A DNA stretch of 64,000 nucleotides, from NCBI RefSeq assembly GCF_030272615.1, contig NC_081412.1, positions 479,740,657 through 479,804,656 on the forward strand, given 5' to 3'. Below, in pieces: positions 1 to 11,838 of this stretch. This DNA comes from Cryptomeria japonica. Lineage: Eukaryota; Streptophyta; Pinopsida; Cupressales; Cupressaceae. The notes under the pieces were generated by a model, which was not told where the DNA came from, ran no database searches, and saw only the letters and a list, made by a program, of their open reading frames with translations. Position 1 is the stretch's first letter. Every line of letters starts with the position of its first letter. A program made the translations under genes and the position numbers.

Positions 1-779
1 ACAAATTATTTGTTCTCTAAAAGGTGTGATATGATTATAAGTTCAAAGGTGCAATGATGTTATGAAATTTGTTAGGAATGTGATTTGTCTTGAGAAAAAT
101 AATTACTTTAAAAAGACATAACCTTTGAAAGGTTGTCTCTTCATAAAGTTGCTCTTTGTTGAAGAGTCATCTCTATTTTTAAGGACATACAATGGAGTAT
201 AAATGAAATTTGTGAGTGTGAAGAGTGTGTGTGAATGATAAGAAGGAAGATCAAATATATACATCAGTTTTTAGAGAAAATATCTTATGAAGATCATTCT
301 AGATTTGAGGAGAAGTAGATAAAGAGTTTATTATAGATTTTGAAAGAGGTGATTGTAGTCATCTTGTGATAGATTCATAATCAGATTATAATAGATTTGT
401 GGAAGATAATATAGAAGATTTGTGGAAGTCAATATAGCAGATTTTCCAAAGAGATTTACAGTAAATTGTGGATCCATCATCTGTTGAATAAGAAACATTA
501 ATAAGGTGAAGATTTGAATAAGGGGTTGGTGCCTCGAGTGGAAATTTCTCAAAAATTGAATGAGAGGTTGGTGCCTCTAATTTGTAAATAAATTATTGTA
601 AAGAAAGCAATTTTCTGTGGTTTTCTCCAGTAAGTCTTTCCACATAAATATTGTGTTCTTGTGTTTTTTGCATTTGAATGATTGTTGTAATTGTGATTGA
701 TAAATTTATATTCATAAAAGTTGCTGCTATACTAATTTACCCCCCCCACCCGCCTCTCAATATAACCGTGTGCTCAATA
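1..779 (+). repeat. Truncated Copia-type LTR (right end)
   Basis: The right end has the usual look of a plant Copia LTR: a GGTTTTCTCC-type block near 620, then a C-rich run and a terminus GTGCTCAATA at about 770-779, the same terminus seen in the 3' LTR of element D at 57600. No primer binding site follows, so this would be a 3' or solo LTR rather than a 5' one. The left end is outside the window. No coding sequence is recognisable in it. The call rests on composition and terminus only. Confidence 0.4.
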
Positions 780-2611
780 TAAACTACACCCCAAATATTA
801 GAAGATAAAGTATATTATAATATTTTTTTTTTGTTCCCAAAAGGAAAAGCCATACAAACCACACTTAGAGTGGAATTTCACATATCAAGTTACCGTGCAT
901 TTCAAGAGTTGGAGACTTAAATGGGGACTTGGAATATGTTGAGATAAATTTTGAGCGGAACTCAAATGCATTTATTCACTACAAGATATACAAGTCTATG
1001 ATAATACATGTTGGTGTAAACCGCATTAGCACAATATTCCTTCCAGTGGTGTGCCTTTAAAATTTTGATTAAAGGAAGAGGAACGAGAACAAGAAAAATC
1101 CACTAAACACCAACTAAAGGCTCTTTTGAATGAGAATAATTTATCTATGGCTTATTCATTCAAGGAGTATTGGAGAAAATAATGTTTGCGTATGAAGAAA
1201 CAAGAGCACCAAATAGAGCCATAGTTGAAGTAGTCAATATCTTTAAATATGTAGTTTTATTTGTGAAAATATTGAAGGTATGAATAACCAAATTCCACAA
1301 AAATTGGCCATCGCACTATGATAGAGAAAGGAGTAGGAAACACAAGAAGAAGAAAAGATGAAGGAAGAAGCTTTAATAGAGATAAGCCTTTCCACCACTA
1401 TTGAGTGGAAGGAGAAAATAACACATATACAAGCTAGGGAGATCCTCTCAAAGAAAAGAGTGGATAAATTTATGATGAATAATCCAAAAATCATAGAACA
1501 AATATAGGTATAAATAAAATAAGTTACCAAGAAGGCTTGTGTAGAAGTATACGATGAAGAAATAAAGTATCAAGAAGTCCCATCTTCCCGTTTTGAATAT
1601 ACAAACTTTTTTGTGGGTCAACAAATGCCTTTTCAATCCCTACGTTATTTGGAAAATCCCTTATCCTCTACAACAACTTCTCCAATGCAATAAATCAAAT
1701 AATTTTTGTCCTAATAGAAGAAAATCTAGTAGATTGCAATCCCACACTTACTACAACTTCCATTAGTTGATTCCCAACTAGACCTTTCTAACATTTCTCC
1801 GTTGCAAATTTTTTAACTTGGGGATGGACAAACTACTAGGGGGCACATTATAAAATAACATTTGGACAACATGAAGTAGTTAGAGGGAGTTATAAGTGAT
1901 ATTTAGAATAATTTTTCACATTTCTAAGATTATTCTTAGCCATTAGGGTTATAATTCAAGATTATAGTAGAAGGCTTGATACAAGACATGCAATAGAAAA
2001 CAACCTTCATTCATTAGATAAAAGGCACTAGATTCAATAAGGTTAATATGGATGCAGAGAGGAAAAAATGTACAACTTCTCATACTATCTAGAATCTGAC
2101 AACACAAAATATAAAAAGTGTGATATTAACGCCCTGTATCATTTTTATTCATTGTCTTAATCTCATGCAAAATCTCAAGGGACAAATGAAAAAAATTGAT
2201 CAAAAAATTCTCCAAGTGATGAATACTTATGATACTCTAAATGAAATATATGACAAGACAAGAGCACAATTGGATGCACTTCGTGTTCAGTTACAATAGG
2301 TGCAAGACCAATGGGATAATATAAAGCCAATTCAAACAATTGAGGGAGGTAGCAATCTTGAGGGTACCACATATAACACGTCTCATCTGATATGCACAAA
2401 ATATAGCTCAATATATTTAAATTCTTGTCATGTTGGCTGAAGAATAAAACACCATTACACAAAATTAATGCATGTATAATCACCTTCTCCAACAAGCTAA
2501 AGTTTAGTGAAATAGTACTTTTACCCACCTAATGGAGAAATGCAAGAACATTCTCATAGCCAAGTAATTCCATTTCCATATCTTGAGGACAAGACATCGT
2601 TTTGAAAGGGG
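780..2611. other. Unassigned, probably transposon-derived DNA
   Basis: No gene is recognisable here. Reading frames are short and full of stops. About 2160-2300 on the plus strand encodes a lysine/glutamine-rich, coiled-coil-like stretch that might be a decayed gag leader, but I cannot assign it to a family. Confidence 0.3.
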
Positions 2612-2640
2612 GGATGATGTTGGAAAGATAAATAATATAG
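2570..2640 (+). other. Polypurine-tract and LTR-start-like junction
   Basis: The order of signals matches the 3' end of a plus-strand gypsy element: a GAGGACAAGAC stretch often seen at the end of pol, a purine tract AAAGGGGGGA, then TGTTGG as a possible LTR start at about 2612. Directly to the right, however, is minus-strand reverse transcriptase DNA of G0, not an LTR. The point is therefore a breakpoint between two unrelated elements. Confidence 0.35.
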
Positions 2641-3489
2641 TAGAGATACAATGCAATACATTTTATCACAAACCAATTTCCTTGATTTTTCCAAAATTGG
2701 CACATACATTCAACCTCTATATCTTAGAAGACCATTTAATTCCTAAGTAGAACCCATTGCATCTCAGATCTTGGGGGTTAGTTTGAAGGGTTTTCTTAAC
2801 CTATTTATAGTACTCATCTTCTCTAGGCTATTGTAAGGCCTGAGTTCTAAAGTCAGTGTGAATGGGGACCAAGGATGATATATGTCTTCTTCAGCTTAGG
2901 GCATTTGCTACTCAGTTTTCCTTATCCTTGATTTAATTTATTTCAAAATCATTGTTAGAAACTAATTTTAACCATCTTCTTTATTGGGTATGTAAGTTTG
3001 GTTGAGAAAAGATATACTTCAGATCTTGATGGTCCAACTTGAGTTTAAAGGGTTTGCCAACAAATAGTGTTGCCACATTTGAGGATCATGTATGATCGCT
3101 ACAAGCTCGAGATCATGAGGGGCATAGTTTTGATCATAAGATTTCAGTTTCCTAGATTCATAACTAATAAATCTCCCATCTTGCATGAGCACTCCACCTA
3201 AACATTCCCTTGAGGCATTAATAACAACTACAAAATGACCCTCTCGATCTGGTACTTTCAAAATAGGTGTTTATGTCTATCTCTCTTTTAGGTGTTCGAA
3301 AGCTTCCTGACACTTTTCTATCCATTCTAATCTCTTCCCTTTTCATTAGAGAGATGTAATTGGGTTGGCTATCTTTGACAAGTTCAACACAAAATTCATG
3401 TAATAACATTGAAATCCCATAAAACTTTGCACTTTATGAACATTTCTAGGGGTTGGCCATTGAATTATAGCCTTGATCTTGGTTGGATC
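2640..3489 (-). pseudogene. G0 reverse transcriptase end, RNase H, linker
   Basis: This continues the reverse transcriptase that breaks off at 42401. It starts with the DPTK-type motif of the thumb region at the very edge of element A, runs through the FMGF connection motif at about 3430, and then into RNase H at about 3260-2880, with LGGVLMQDG, YESRKL and a decayed VADALSRR-type end. A weaker match to the H2C2 linker before integrase follows, to about 2650. There are several stops and at least one frameshift near 3250. Integrase is absent because the element is broken at about 2640. Family assignment is strong; function is lost. Confidence 0.8.
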
Positions 3490-3952
3490 TTTAGTGTCCT
3501 AAAATGCTCATAGTGCATTAATGACACTTACACATGATGTCTAGTGCATTTATGACAAATCCAATCAAAATTATGTTATTTTGAGATCATGGCCTCAAAA
3601 GACAAGGTGCCTTGAAATGCCTTGAAAGCCCCTTTGGGCCTACTTTTTTATGGACGTAGAGAGTCATACGTTGGCCGACGCATGTCCTTTGGCTTGCATT
3701 TTTCCGTAACAACTCTCTACACCTCTTCCAAGTTTAAGAACCCTTCCTAGCTCATTTTGAAGGGTTATCGATCCTGGGTTCTTGGATCTTGGCTCTCATT
3801 GTGCTCTTGATATCTTATTTCTCTCTTCATGCTCTTGGATATACACTCTACCAATATCAAGCTATGAGCATCTCATGGTGGCTTCTTACCAACAAAGCGA
3901 TCAAGTGGGCTTCACACACTCACGAATCCAAGTATGAGGGGTTTGGCTTCAT

Positions 3953-4000
<48 letters not shown>

Positions 4001-4629
4001 ATGCAATGAGTCCTTTGCATTGATAAATATTTATTTCCAATATTTCATTATTCCAATATTCTAATATTTTCCAATATTTCTTGCATGCAATAGGAGTTAG
4101 CTTCTTTTAAACGAAGTTTAGTTTCCATTTGCATTTAATTTACAATTTACCAAGTTCCAATTTATTTTTCCAATCTATCTATCTGATTGTCTGTGGTGGT
4201 GGAAACACCTAAATAGGGGGTCTGGCTGAGGTAAGCCCCCATACAACCCCAACAATATTCCTCGTCTCAGTGTGTGTAGGTGACGTACAGATTCTGTGTA
4301 CAAAGAAATACACATAAGCTACTTTCTAGTCTTTCTTTGTTCATGGGTCGTATGGACTACATCATGTCGCGCTAGTGTCCGCAACTTGCACTGGCGTCAA
4401 GAACCCGAAAGCTCCCCATCTAGAAGGTATAACCTGCTTTTGATATTGCGTTGTTTTGTGAATTCAATTTTTATATATTTATCATTGATGTGTTGTAATT
4501 TTGCATTTTAGTTAGCATAGTTACTTGTTATCCCCTGGCTTATCTTAGCACATGTTCGAAGAGGTAGTAGCGGATAGATTTGACTTCTAATATTTGTCAT
4601 CTTGGAGGGGGAAAATCTCCTCCCCTACA
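3490..4629 (+). repeat. 5' LTR of element A
   Basis: This pairs with 41178-42395. The two share starts, ends and most internal sequence, including a long CT microsatellite (about 3954-3995 here, 41719-41770 in the partner). The right copy has about 80 extra bases near 41345-41430. By eye the first 160 bases differ at roughly one site in eleven, so the insertion is not recent. Reading frames through the CT run give Ser/Leu strings and are not genes. Confidence 0.85.
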
Positions 4630-4632
4630 TTT

Positions 4633-4652
4633 TGGTGAACCCAATGTGAATT
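4633..4652 (+). promoter_or_regulatory. Primer binding site of element A
   Basis: TGGTGAACCCAATGTGAAT begins three bases after the LTR end and starts with the TGG expected opposite a tRNA CCA end. Element C has TGGTGAACCCGGCGTGAATC at the same place, so the two families use the same primer. I could not match it to a tRNA from memory. Confidence 0.6.
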
Positions 4653-4656
4653 CTTA

Positions 4657-5058
4657 ATGTTGGATCTCTTCCTTTTGGAGTTTGATACCTTTGATAAGGC
4701 ATTCTCGAAGGATGATTTTGATATGTTGGATGAAGTCTTGGATGAATTCCTTGAAGCACCTTCTCCTAAAAGAAACGTAAAGCGTGAGTCATCCTCCATG
4801 ACATCCTCATGTGAAAATGAAGGGTTTGTGAATGTCATTGTTGTCTCTGCAGCCCCACAAAGGCGTAAGAGACCTTACATCCATGTGACATCGAAAAGTC
4901 CTTCTCCTAAGAGAGTTAAGACCATTAATGGAAAACCTTTCAAAGGAGAAGCTTTTGATTTATACACCAGATTTATGCAATCCAAGCAACCATCCTATAA
5001 TACTATTTTTCACACATATAACACTCAGAATAACAAACAAGTTCCTGAACCACCTTGA
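4657..5058 (+). CDS. Unidentified ORF at the start of element A
   Basis: This 133-residue ORF begins about five bases after the primer site. I do not recognise its family. The first third is acidic (FDMLDEVLDEFLEAP). The middle holds two basic patches of the form APSPKR and SPSPKR, the second followed by VKTINGKPF, which could be nuclear localisation or RNA-binding segments. It ends close to the Copia B insertion at 5078. Beyond B, element A resumes at 32744 with sequence leading straight to protease, so this ORF sits where gag should be while a Retrotrans_gag domain is missing. It may be a replacement N-terminal protein, an extra ORF like that upstream of gag in Ogre-type Tat elements, or the remnant of a deletion. 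Confidence 0.45.
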   Translation: MLDLFLLEFDTFDKAFSKDDFDMLDEVLDEFLEAPSPKRNVKRESSSMTSSCENEGFVNVIVVSAAPQRRKRPYIHVTSKSPSPKRVKTINGKPFKGEAFDLYTRFMQSKQPSYNTIFHTYNTQNNKQVPEPP

Positions 5059-5077
5059 ACTTCTCTACCTCCTTCTC

Positions 5078-6614
5078 TGATGACTCAATGATGAACAATA
5101 AGTACCAAACCTATACTAAGAGAGGGGGGGGTGAATTAGTACAGTCACAAAAAAAATTCCCGAACCGGTTTGACTGCAAACACTACAAATGTCTGACAGA
5201 GTGCAACCGGTAAAGATAAGAATGACTGTGACAAGCATTAACCGGTTAATCACTTAGCTTTCCACTTAACTAAATACTACACTTCCATTTCACCCTTATG
5301 CATGAATGGGTAATCTATTATTAGAAATATAATAATAGCTAGCTCAGCATGATTTACCTTCAGACACAAATCACTTAAATCATCACATGAAAAATACTAA
5401 ACATGACACAGAGATTTTTCACGTGGAAACCCAACTAGGAAAAACCACGGTGGGGATGAATACCCACAAGCTACTTTTGAACTCTTTAGAAGTTTGCTAT
5501 GTTAGGAGCCTAGTCCGGTTAAAGACTGTTACAACAGGTTCTGCTAGGAACCAATCATGTTAGAGATCACTCGGTTAAGGGATGGCTAAATACTCGGTTA
5601 AGGGTTAAACCCTGTTAGAGGTTACCTTGTTAGAGGATTTCAAGAACTCAATGAGTTTGAGTCACCCTGTTAAAGGATTTACAACAAGTTGGTTAAAGCT
5701 ACCTGGTTAAGGGATTTTCCAACTGTTGAAGTGGTTAAAGATCAATAGGTATTACAATGATATGATAATAGCTCTTAATGCCTAATGCAGATCCGCTTAA
5801 GTTCCTTCCTTCTGCACACACACTATGCAGGAATCAATCCTCTTATCTCATCTGGTCTAGCAAGAATCATGTATCTCTGCACTTAGATACACACACACAA
5901 TTTGCCAACAACCTCAGTATGAAACACAACATTGACCTTATAGGAAACAGGTAGGTCGATAGCATAAACCCTAAATCCTAAACATTTAGGTTAAACAATT
6001 TAGGTGGTTCAATACTAGCCATTGAACACTTTTCATTTGAATACAATGGTCTTGAATAGATCTCAAGATATTCTCCATCATTTGTTCTTCACCATTTCAT
6101 GGAGGCGATAGCCCATCACGCGTTCTCCACCGTTTACAAGGACTTCGCACATTCCTGAGGCAGATAGGATCAATCTCCTTAATGCAAGATCCTTCACGCG
6201 CACAAGGCTAACGTGGCAACATGATTTGATCTTGATTACAATGCTAGCTCATCATACAATGTCATCAGTTGAATCACACAGGCTTGGAACACTTCAACTG
6301 GAAACCCTTAAGCTAAGACTACCAACCAGTAGTCATACCATATTAAGATTTACTATAAAACATTCCATATGCCCGTTCACATTCCATCATACGGATTCAC
6401 TTGGACAAACATACCACTTCACCTATTGCTCATATACCGGTTCTCTTTGCCAGCTGCTTAGCTCCAATATACCTGTACACTCCTTTGCACATATACCGGT
6501 TCACCACATTATAGCGGTTCACTTTTCCGCATATTGTTGGTTCACTCTCCTATATATTGAGAATAATGACAATATAATATCATCATGTCAACATACTCTG
6601 CATAAATGCCAACA
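5078..6614 (-). repeat. 3' LTR of element B
   Basis: This pairs with 29688-32738 once the solo LTR is removed. The plus-strand ends are TGATGACTC and TGCCAACA. Directly to the right is the polypurine tract as its complement, ATCTCCCCCTTTGGCA (6615-6630). About 5500-5720 repeats a short motif of the type GTTARAGGATTT many times, a pattern also present in the solo LTR at 30659-32147. ACCGGTT recurs in the rest of the LTR. Reading frames here (for example 6226-6660) are not genes. Confidence 0.85.
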
Positions 6615-6851
6615 ATCTCCCCCTTTGGCATTGATGGCAATATACAAAGATATTACCTAGCATCACATCTGCTGCTACAGATATCTTCTCTGCTTCACAT
6701 CTTTTCTCCCCCTTTGACAACAATGCCAAAGTGGAGGCACAAGTTTTCCTATTCCACGATACTGCCCCCCCTGAGGAGTAGCATCCTTCAACACATCAAT
6801 CCTGAAAAATATTGGACACTGTAATACTTGACTGATGTGGAGCACATACTT

Positions 6852-9800
6852 TCAGTTCACCTCTTGAAGGGGCAACACCCCTAATTCACCTCTCAAATAG
6901 GTAAATATAGCCTTTGGTAGAGGCTTGGTGAATATGTCTGCTAACTGCTCCTTACTGGAATCATGTTCCAACACAACCTCCTTGTTCTGAACCTTCTCTC
7001 TCAAGAAATGATACTTGAGCTCAAAGTGCTTGGTTCTAGCATGCAAAAATAGATTCTTGGAAATGTTAATTGCACTTGTATTGTCACAAAATATGCTTCC
7101 CGATTCAGATACAAAAACTTTGAAGCCATTTAATGCATGCTTCATCCAAATGGTCTGGGTGTAGTTCATAAAAGCTGCAACATACTCCGCTTCTGCTGTA
7201 GACTGAGATACAACTCTGCTTTTTACTCATCCATGAGACTAGTCTACCACCAAGGAAGAATGCACCACCAGTTGTGCTCTTCCGGTCATCTACATTACCA
7301 GCCCAATCAACATCTGTGAACACTTTCAGGTTGAAATCATTATTGTATGGATACCATAGCCTATAGTCAACTATTCCCTTCAGATATCTAAGAATCTGCT
7401 TGACTGCTACCAAGTGGTATTCTCTTGGGCTTTGCTGAATCCGAGTAGTAATATCCACTGCATGTGCAATTTCTGGTCTGCTATGCATTACATAATGCAA
7501 CTTACCAATCATTGATTGGTAATCCTTGTCATTTACCAATGTCGAGTCATCCTCTTTTGATAATTTTCAACCGGTCACCATTGGTGTACCAACCGTTTTA
7601 CTGTCTTCCATGCCAAAGGTCTTCAACACCTCTTTGACATACTTGGACTAAGTAATAAAGATTCCTTCTTTCATTTGCTGAATCTGCAGTCCAATGAAGA
7701 ACTTAATTTCCCCTATGAGTGACATCTCAAACTCCTTTTTCATGACTCATCTTGTCATCTCCTCCAAAGATGATGTCATCAATAAATACTTCATAGATTA
7801 TAATTTGATCTCCTTCTAACTTCAAATAGATATTGCTATCTTCACAAGATGGGAGTGCAAGCATTCATACCATGCTCTAGGTCCCTGCTTTAGTCCATAC
7901 AAGGCTTTATGTAGCCTACACACCATGTCACTGTCTTCTGATAGGGCAAACCCATCTGGTTGTTCTATGTACACCTCCTCTTCAAGTATTCCATTTAGGA
8001 ATGCAGATTTTATATCCATTTGATATACCTTGAATCCTTTAAAAGATGCATATGCAAGAAGCATACACACTCCTTCCAATCTTTCTACTGGAGCAAAGGT
8101 TTCTCCATAGTCTTCTCCTTCTTCTTGGGCATATCCTTTACACACTAATTTGGCTTTGTTCCTTACCACTATGCCATCCTCATTTATCTTGTTTCTAAAA
8201 ACCCATTTGGTTCCAATGACATTTTTATGCTCCGGTCTGGGTACCAAAAACCATGTACCATTCTTCTCTATCTGATCAAGTTCCTCCTCCATTGCCTTGA
8301 TCCAGTCTTCATCTTTATGTGCCTCTTTGAATGATTTAGGCTCAAATTCAGAGATTATACATGAGCTTTCTCTGATCTTTCTTCTTGTAAGAATTCTTGC
8401 ATCTTTGTCTCCTATGATTTGCTTTAGATCATGATTGAGTTTGACATACTTAGGTATGTTCTTAACAGATTCTTCTTGCTTTTCTTCTTCATCCCCATCT
8501 TTGTCAGCATCAACATCCACCGGTGTAGGAACACAATTACTGGTACTGGGTTGATTTGCAACCGATTCCCAGAAGCTTACTATCGGTTCATCTCCTACTT
8601 TCTCACTGTCGGTTTCCTCAGGTTTCCCAAAGTTTTCATCAACCCTAACATTGATGCTTTCAATAATTCCCCAAGTCGTATTGTTGAAACATTTGAGAGC
8701 TTTACTCTTGTTGGAATATCCTAGGAATATTCCTTCATCACATTTTGCATCAAACTTGCTCTAATGTTCACTCCTCTTGATATAACATTTTCTACCAAAC
8801 ATTCTAAAGTAGCTTACCACTGGTGTCTTACCGGTCCAGTACTCATAAAGAGTCTTATCCTTTCCCTTTTTGATCAGTACCCAATTCATTGTGTAGATTG
8901 CAGTGCTCACCACTTCTCTCCAAAAGGTGTGAGCAACTTTTCCTTGGATCAACATCGTTCTAGCCGCTTCAACCACAGTCCAGTTGTTTCTCTCTGCTAA
9001 GCCATTCTGTTGTGGAGTCTGGGGGGCAGATAGTTACCTCTTGATGTCATTCTCTTCACAATATTTGTTGAATTCACCGGAAGTGAATTCCCCTCCTTGA
9101 TCAGTTCTAAGGCATTTGATTCTTCTACCACTTTCCTTTTCTACCAGTGCTCTGAAGGCTTTGAACTTTCCAAAGGCTTCAGACTTGTCTTCAAGAATGT
9201 GATCCACATCATTCTTGAGCAATCATCTGTAAGAATCATAAAATACCTATCTCCCTGCACACTCCTAGTTTTCATAGGACCACACAAATCAGTATGCACA
9301 AGATCAAGTAAGTTGTTAGCTGTGAAAGATTTACCTTTGAAGGTTGAGGAAGACATTTTCCCCAGTTGACATTCTCTGCACAAAGGATTTTCTGGTTTGC
9401 TCAGCATCGGCATTCCTCTAACTACCTTAATCTTACTAGCCTTCACAATGTTATCAAAATTTACATGGTAGAGTCTCCTATGCCATATCCAGCTATCATT
9501 AAACTTGGCCATAAGACATGTACTTATATTTGCATTTAGCTGAAATAAGTTACCTTTGGTCTACATACCGGTGGCCATCAAATCACCATTCTTTCCTTTG
9601 ATTTTGCACACTCCATTTTTGAATTCCAGAGTGAGTCCACTGTCATTCAGCTGGGCAACACTCAATAGATTGTGTCTGAGACCTTCCACCCAATGCACAT
9701 TGTCAACACTGCTCTTTCCATTCAGAGAGATGGACCCTCTTCCTCTGACCATACATGGTGCATCATTACCAAAGCGAACCACACCACCATCATATTCTTC

Positions 9801-9944
9801 CAAAGATAAAAACTTGCTCTGGTTGCCAGCCATATGATGAGAACAACCACTGTTAATAATCCACTCATTTGAATTATCAAAGCAGGAGACAAGAGCCTTC
9901 TTGTTTGACACATCTTCCTTTACTGCAACAAACACAATATCTTC
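6852..9944 (-). pseudogene. Copia B pol: protease, integrase, RT, RNase H
   Basis: Domains follow in Copia order on the minus strand. Protease (about 9944-9560) has the SGCSHHM site, but the catalytic Asp is Asn (INSGCSHHM). The GAG-pre-integrase zinc region (9510-9380) has WHRRLYHVN and the C..C pair. The integrase core (to about 8760) keeps HTDLCGP and RTDQGGEF. Reverse transcriptase (8520-7540) has the KARLV-type KAKLVCKGY, DIKSAFLNG, LYGLKQ and FIDDII at about 7770. RNase H (7450-6852) has TDVDWAG, SWMSKKQ and ADIFTKPL. Stops and frameshifts lie near 9030, 8740, 7820, 7560 and 7220. The 5' edge joins gag at 28659 once element C is removed. Family is certain; the gene is dead. Confidence 0.88.
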
Positions 9945-11402
9945 TGTAGTCACACAAATCTGTTCATTCTAATTAAATGAATATTTTCTATTTATTTAAT
10001 TAAAAATCCACTAGCCATCAGTTAATTAAATTAATATTTAATTAATTCATCTTCAAACATTCTCCTATTAATTAAATAAATTATTCAATTTATTTTAATT
10101 AATTCATTAAACCAAACTCACAAATCAATTAAATGAATAAATACTATTTATTCAAATTAATCCTCTTTCCTCTTTTAAATAAATTAAATAAAACATTTAT
10201 TTAAATCATTTATCCCCCCCCCACTTGCATTTTCCTACAAATGCAACTTGAACACATTTATTGAAATAAATGAATTTTTATTTTAATAAAATCCTATTTT
10301 CCCTCACCCACCAAATCCACTTGCATTCCTAAACCCCCTTCTAGATTCTTCTAACCCCTTCCTAATTAGCCTAATCCATCCCCTAATTATTGTCACATTC
10401 CTAAGCAACTTGGAGTCACTTCTCAAAGACTCCAAAGTCTTTGAAAAACATTTAATGCTTTGTGTGTTCAATAATTTAACCTCTAAAGTCTTCCAAAACC
10501 ACTAATGGCTCTTACATGACCATTTATGGCTCTTATATAACCATTTATGGTTATTTCAACTTGCACTCATGTGTCTCCTCAAGCATTTATTGCTTTGACC
10601 ATGGTTATCCCTTTTGCCTTTGCACAAGAGTTTATCCATTGGATAAAAGCTTTATTCTTTGAATAAAGAATTTATTCACTCAACCCAACCTTGACCTTAA
10701 CTCCCAAGTTAACTCTCAGGTCATGTCAAGCATTTAATGCTTATTCCCTCTCCTCTCAACCTATCTCACATTGACACTTGTCAACCAGGGATTGGGTTGA
10801 AAGCCCTCACATGGATCTCAAATCATTCAATCCTGACCCTTGTTGAGATTACTCAATCTCAACCATCCATTGGTCCATTTTACCTATAAATAGAGCTCAC
10901 ATTCGTCATTTTCAAATCCTCAAGCATTTAGCATTCATAGTCATAATCCTGAAAACTTGTATGCATTTAAGCTATAGGCATTTTGAGAGAGCATTTTAGC
11001 ATAATCAACTAATATCTTGTCATTCTGGTTAAAATAAATCATTTTAGTATCAATAGCATAGTATTAGCTTTTTATTCACATTTTGAGCAAATACTTCAAT
11101 CTCAAACCTCCATAAGCATCCATAGTGCAAAAAGCTGCTGAGAGCTACACTATTTTGAAACTTGGAGAGGAGAGGAACAAAGGAGAAGGAGCTAAAAGCA
11201 TGTTAGAAGGCATTTGGAGATGCCTTGTTGTGTTTACTTTGATAGTTAAATATTCTAGCATGTTTCTAGTGTCTCTTTTGATATGCCTAATTAGATTGGT
11301 TTTTGGTTGAATAACACTAACATTAATCTTGTTTCTTGTTGTTTTTGTGTGTTATATGACCACAGGTTCCAGTCTAACCTTTGGGTATTTTGCAGAGCAT
11401 CA
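9945..11402 (+). repeat. 5' LTR of element C
   Basis: It begins TGTAGTCACA and ends GAGCATCA. A TATA box (TATAAATAG) lies at 10885-10893, with the matching one at 28141 in the 3' LTR, so transcription should start about 30 bases on. The first 300 bases are very AT-rich with TTAATTAA-like runs. A 61-codon frame at 11125 occurs in both LTRs but starts with GTG and looks non-coding. Confidence 0.92.
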
Positions 11403-11403
11403 T

Positions 11404-11423
11404 TTGGTGAACCCGGCGTGAAT
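11404..11423 (+). promoter_or_regulatory. Primer binding site of element C
   Basis: TGGTGAACCCGGCGTGAATC follows the LTR end directly. It shares the first ten bases and GTGAAT with the site of element A. The tRNA is not assigned. Confidence 0.65.
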
Positions 11424-11489
11424 CCAAACACCTAAAAAACAATTTTTTTTTGACAACTAACATGTTTGAATGTTGAACTTGACACATAG

Positions 11490-11838
11490 GTTGCGCTTTA
11501 GCGCTATTGATCACATTGTAGCGCTATTGCAACTTGTTGTTCTAGCACTATTGTTCTTACAATAGCGGTATTGTACCAAGTTTAGCGCTATTGACATTGT
11601 TTGAGCGCTTTTGATCTTGTTTTGGCACTATTGAGCATGTTTGAGCACTTTTGCCTTCTCTGTCATTTTTCTTCTTTTAGCATGTTTGTGTTAAATAGCG
11701 CTTCTATTTAAACATAGAGTAGCGCTATTGTAACAGAACGTTGTAAAAATGACCCTGTAATCGAAAAAAGGAAAATTCTTAGGCTTGTGGAAGCCCACCA
11801 TAGGTTCGATTTTTACTAACTATTTGTCTCTTGTGCAG
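11490..11838 (+). other. Putative sense-leader intron containing the array
   Basis: A donor-like ATAG/GTTGCG at 11490 and a good acceptor TGTCTCTTGTGCAG ending at 11838 bracket the 20-bp array. Splicing here would remove about 350 bases of leader. This is read from consensus alone; RNA evidence is needed. Confidence 0.35.
11498..11735 (+). repeat. 20-bp tandem array, core AGCGCTATTG / AGCGCTTTTG
   Basis: The G of the AGCGCT-type core falls at 11501, 11521, 11545, 11565, 11585, 11605, 11625 and 11645, then less regularly at about 11698 and 11722. Spacing is 20 bases for most steps. Core variants include AGCACTATTG, AGCGGTATTG and AGCGCTTTTG; the ten bases between cores vary. The same unit lies inverted at 26332-26643. 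Confidence 0.8.

Noticed and set aside
3789-4064. ORF with a long Ser/Leu run (also 41588-41885)
   Set aside because: The run is a CT microsatellite inside the LTRs of element A.
6226-6824. His/Thr/Ser-rich ORFs (also 32271-32701)
   Set aside because: They lie in and just beyond the LTRs of Copia B and match no protein family.
11125-11310. 61-codon ORF present in both LTRs of element C (also 28381-28566)
   Set aside because: It begins with GTG and has no recognisable motif. Presence in both copies only reflects that the LTRs are recent duplicates.
11498-11735. CRISPR-like spaced repeats (also 26332-26643 and 59521-60170)
   Set aside because: Repeats are too short or contiguous, there are no cas genes, and the DNA is from a plant nucleus.
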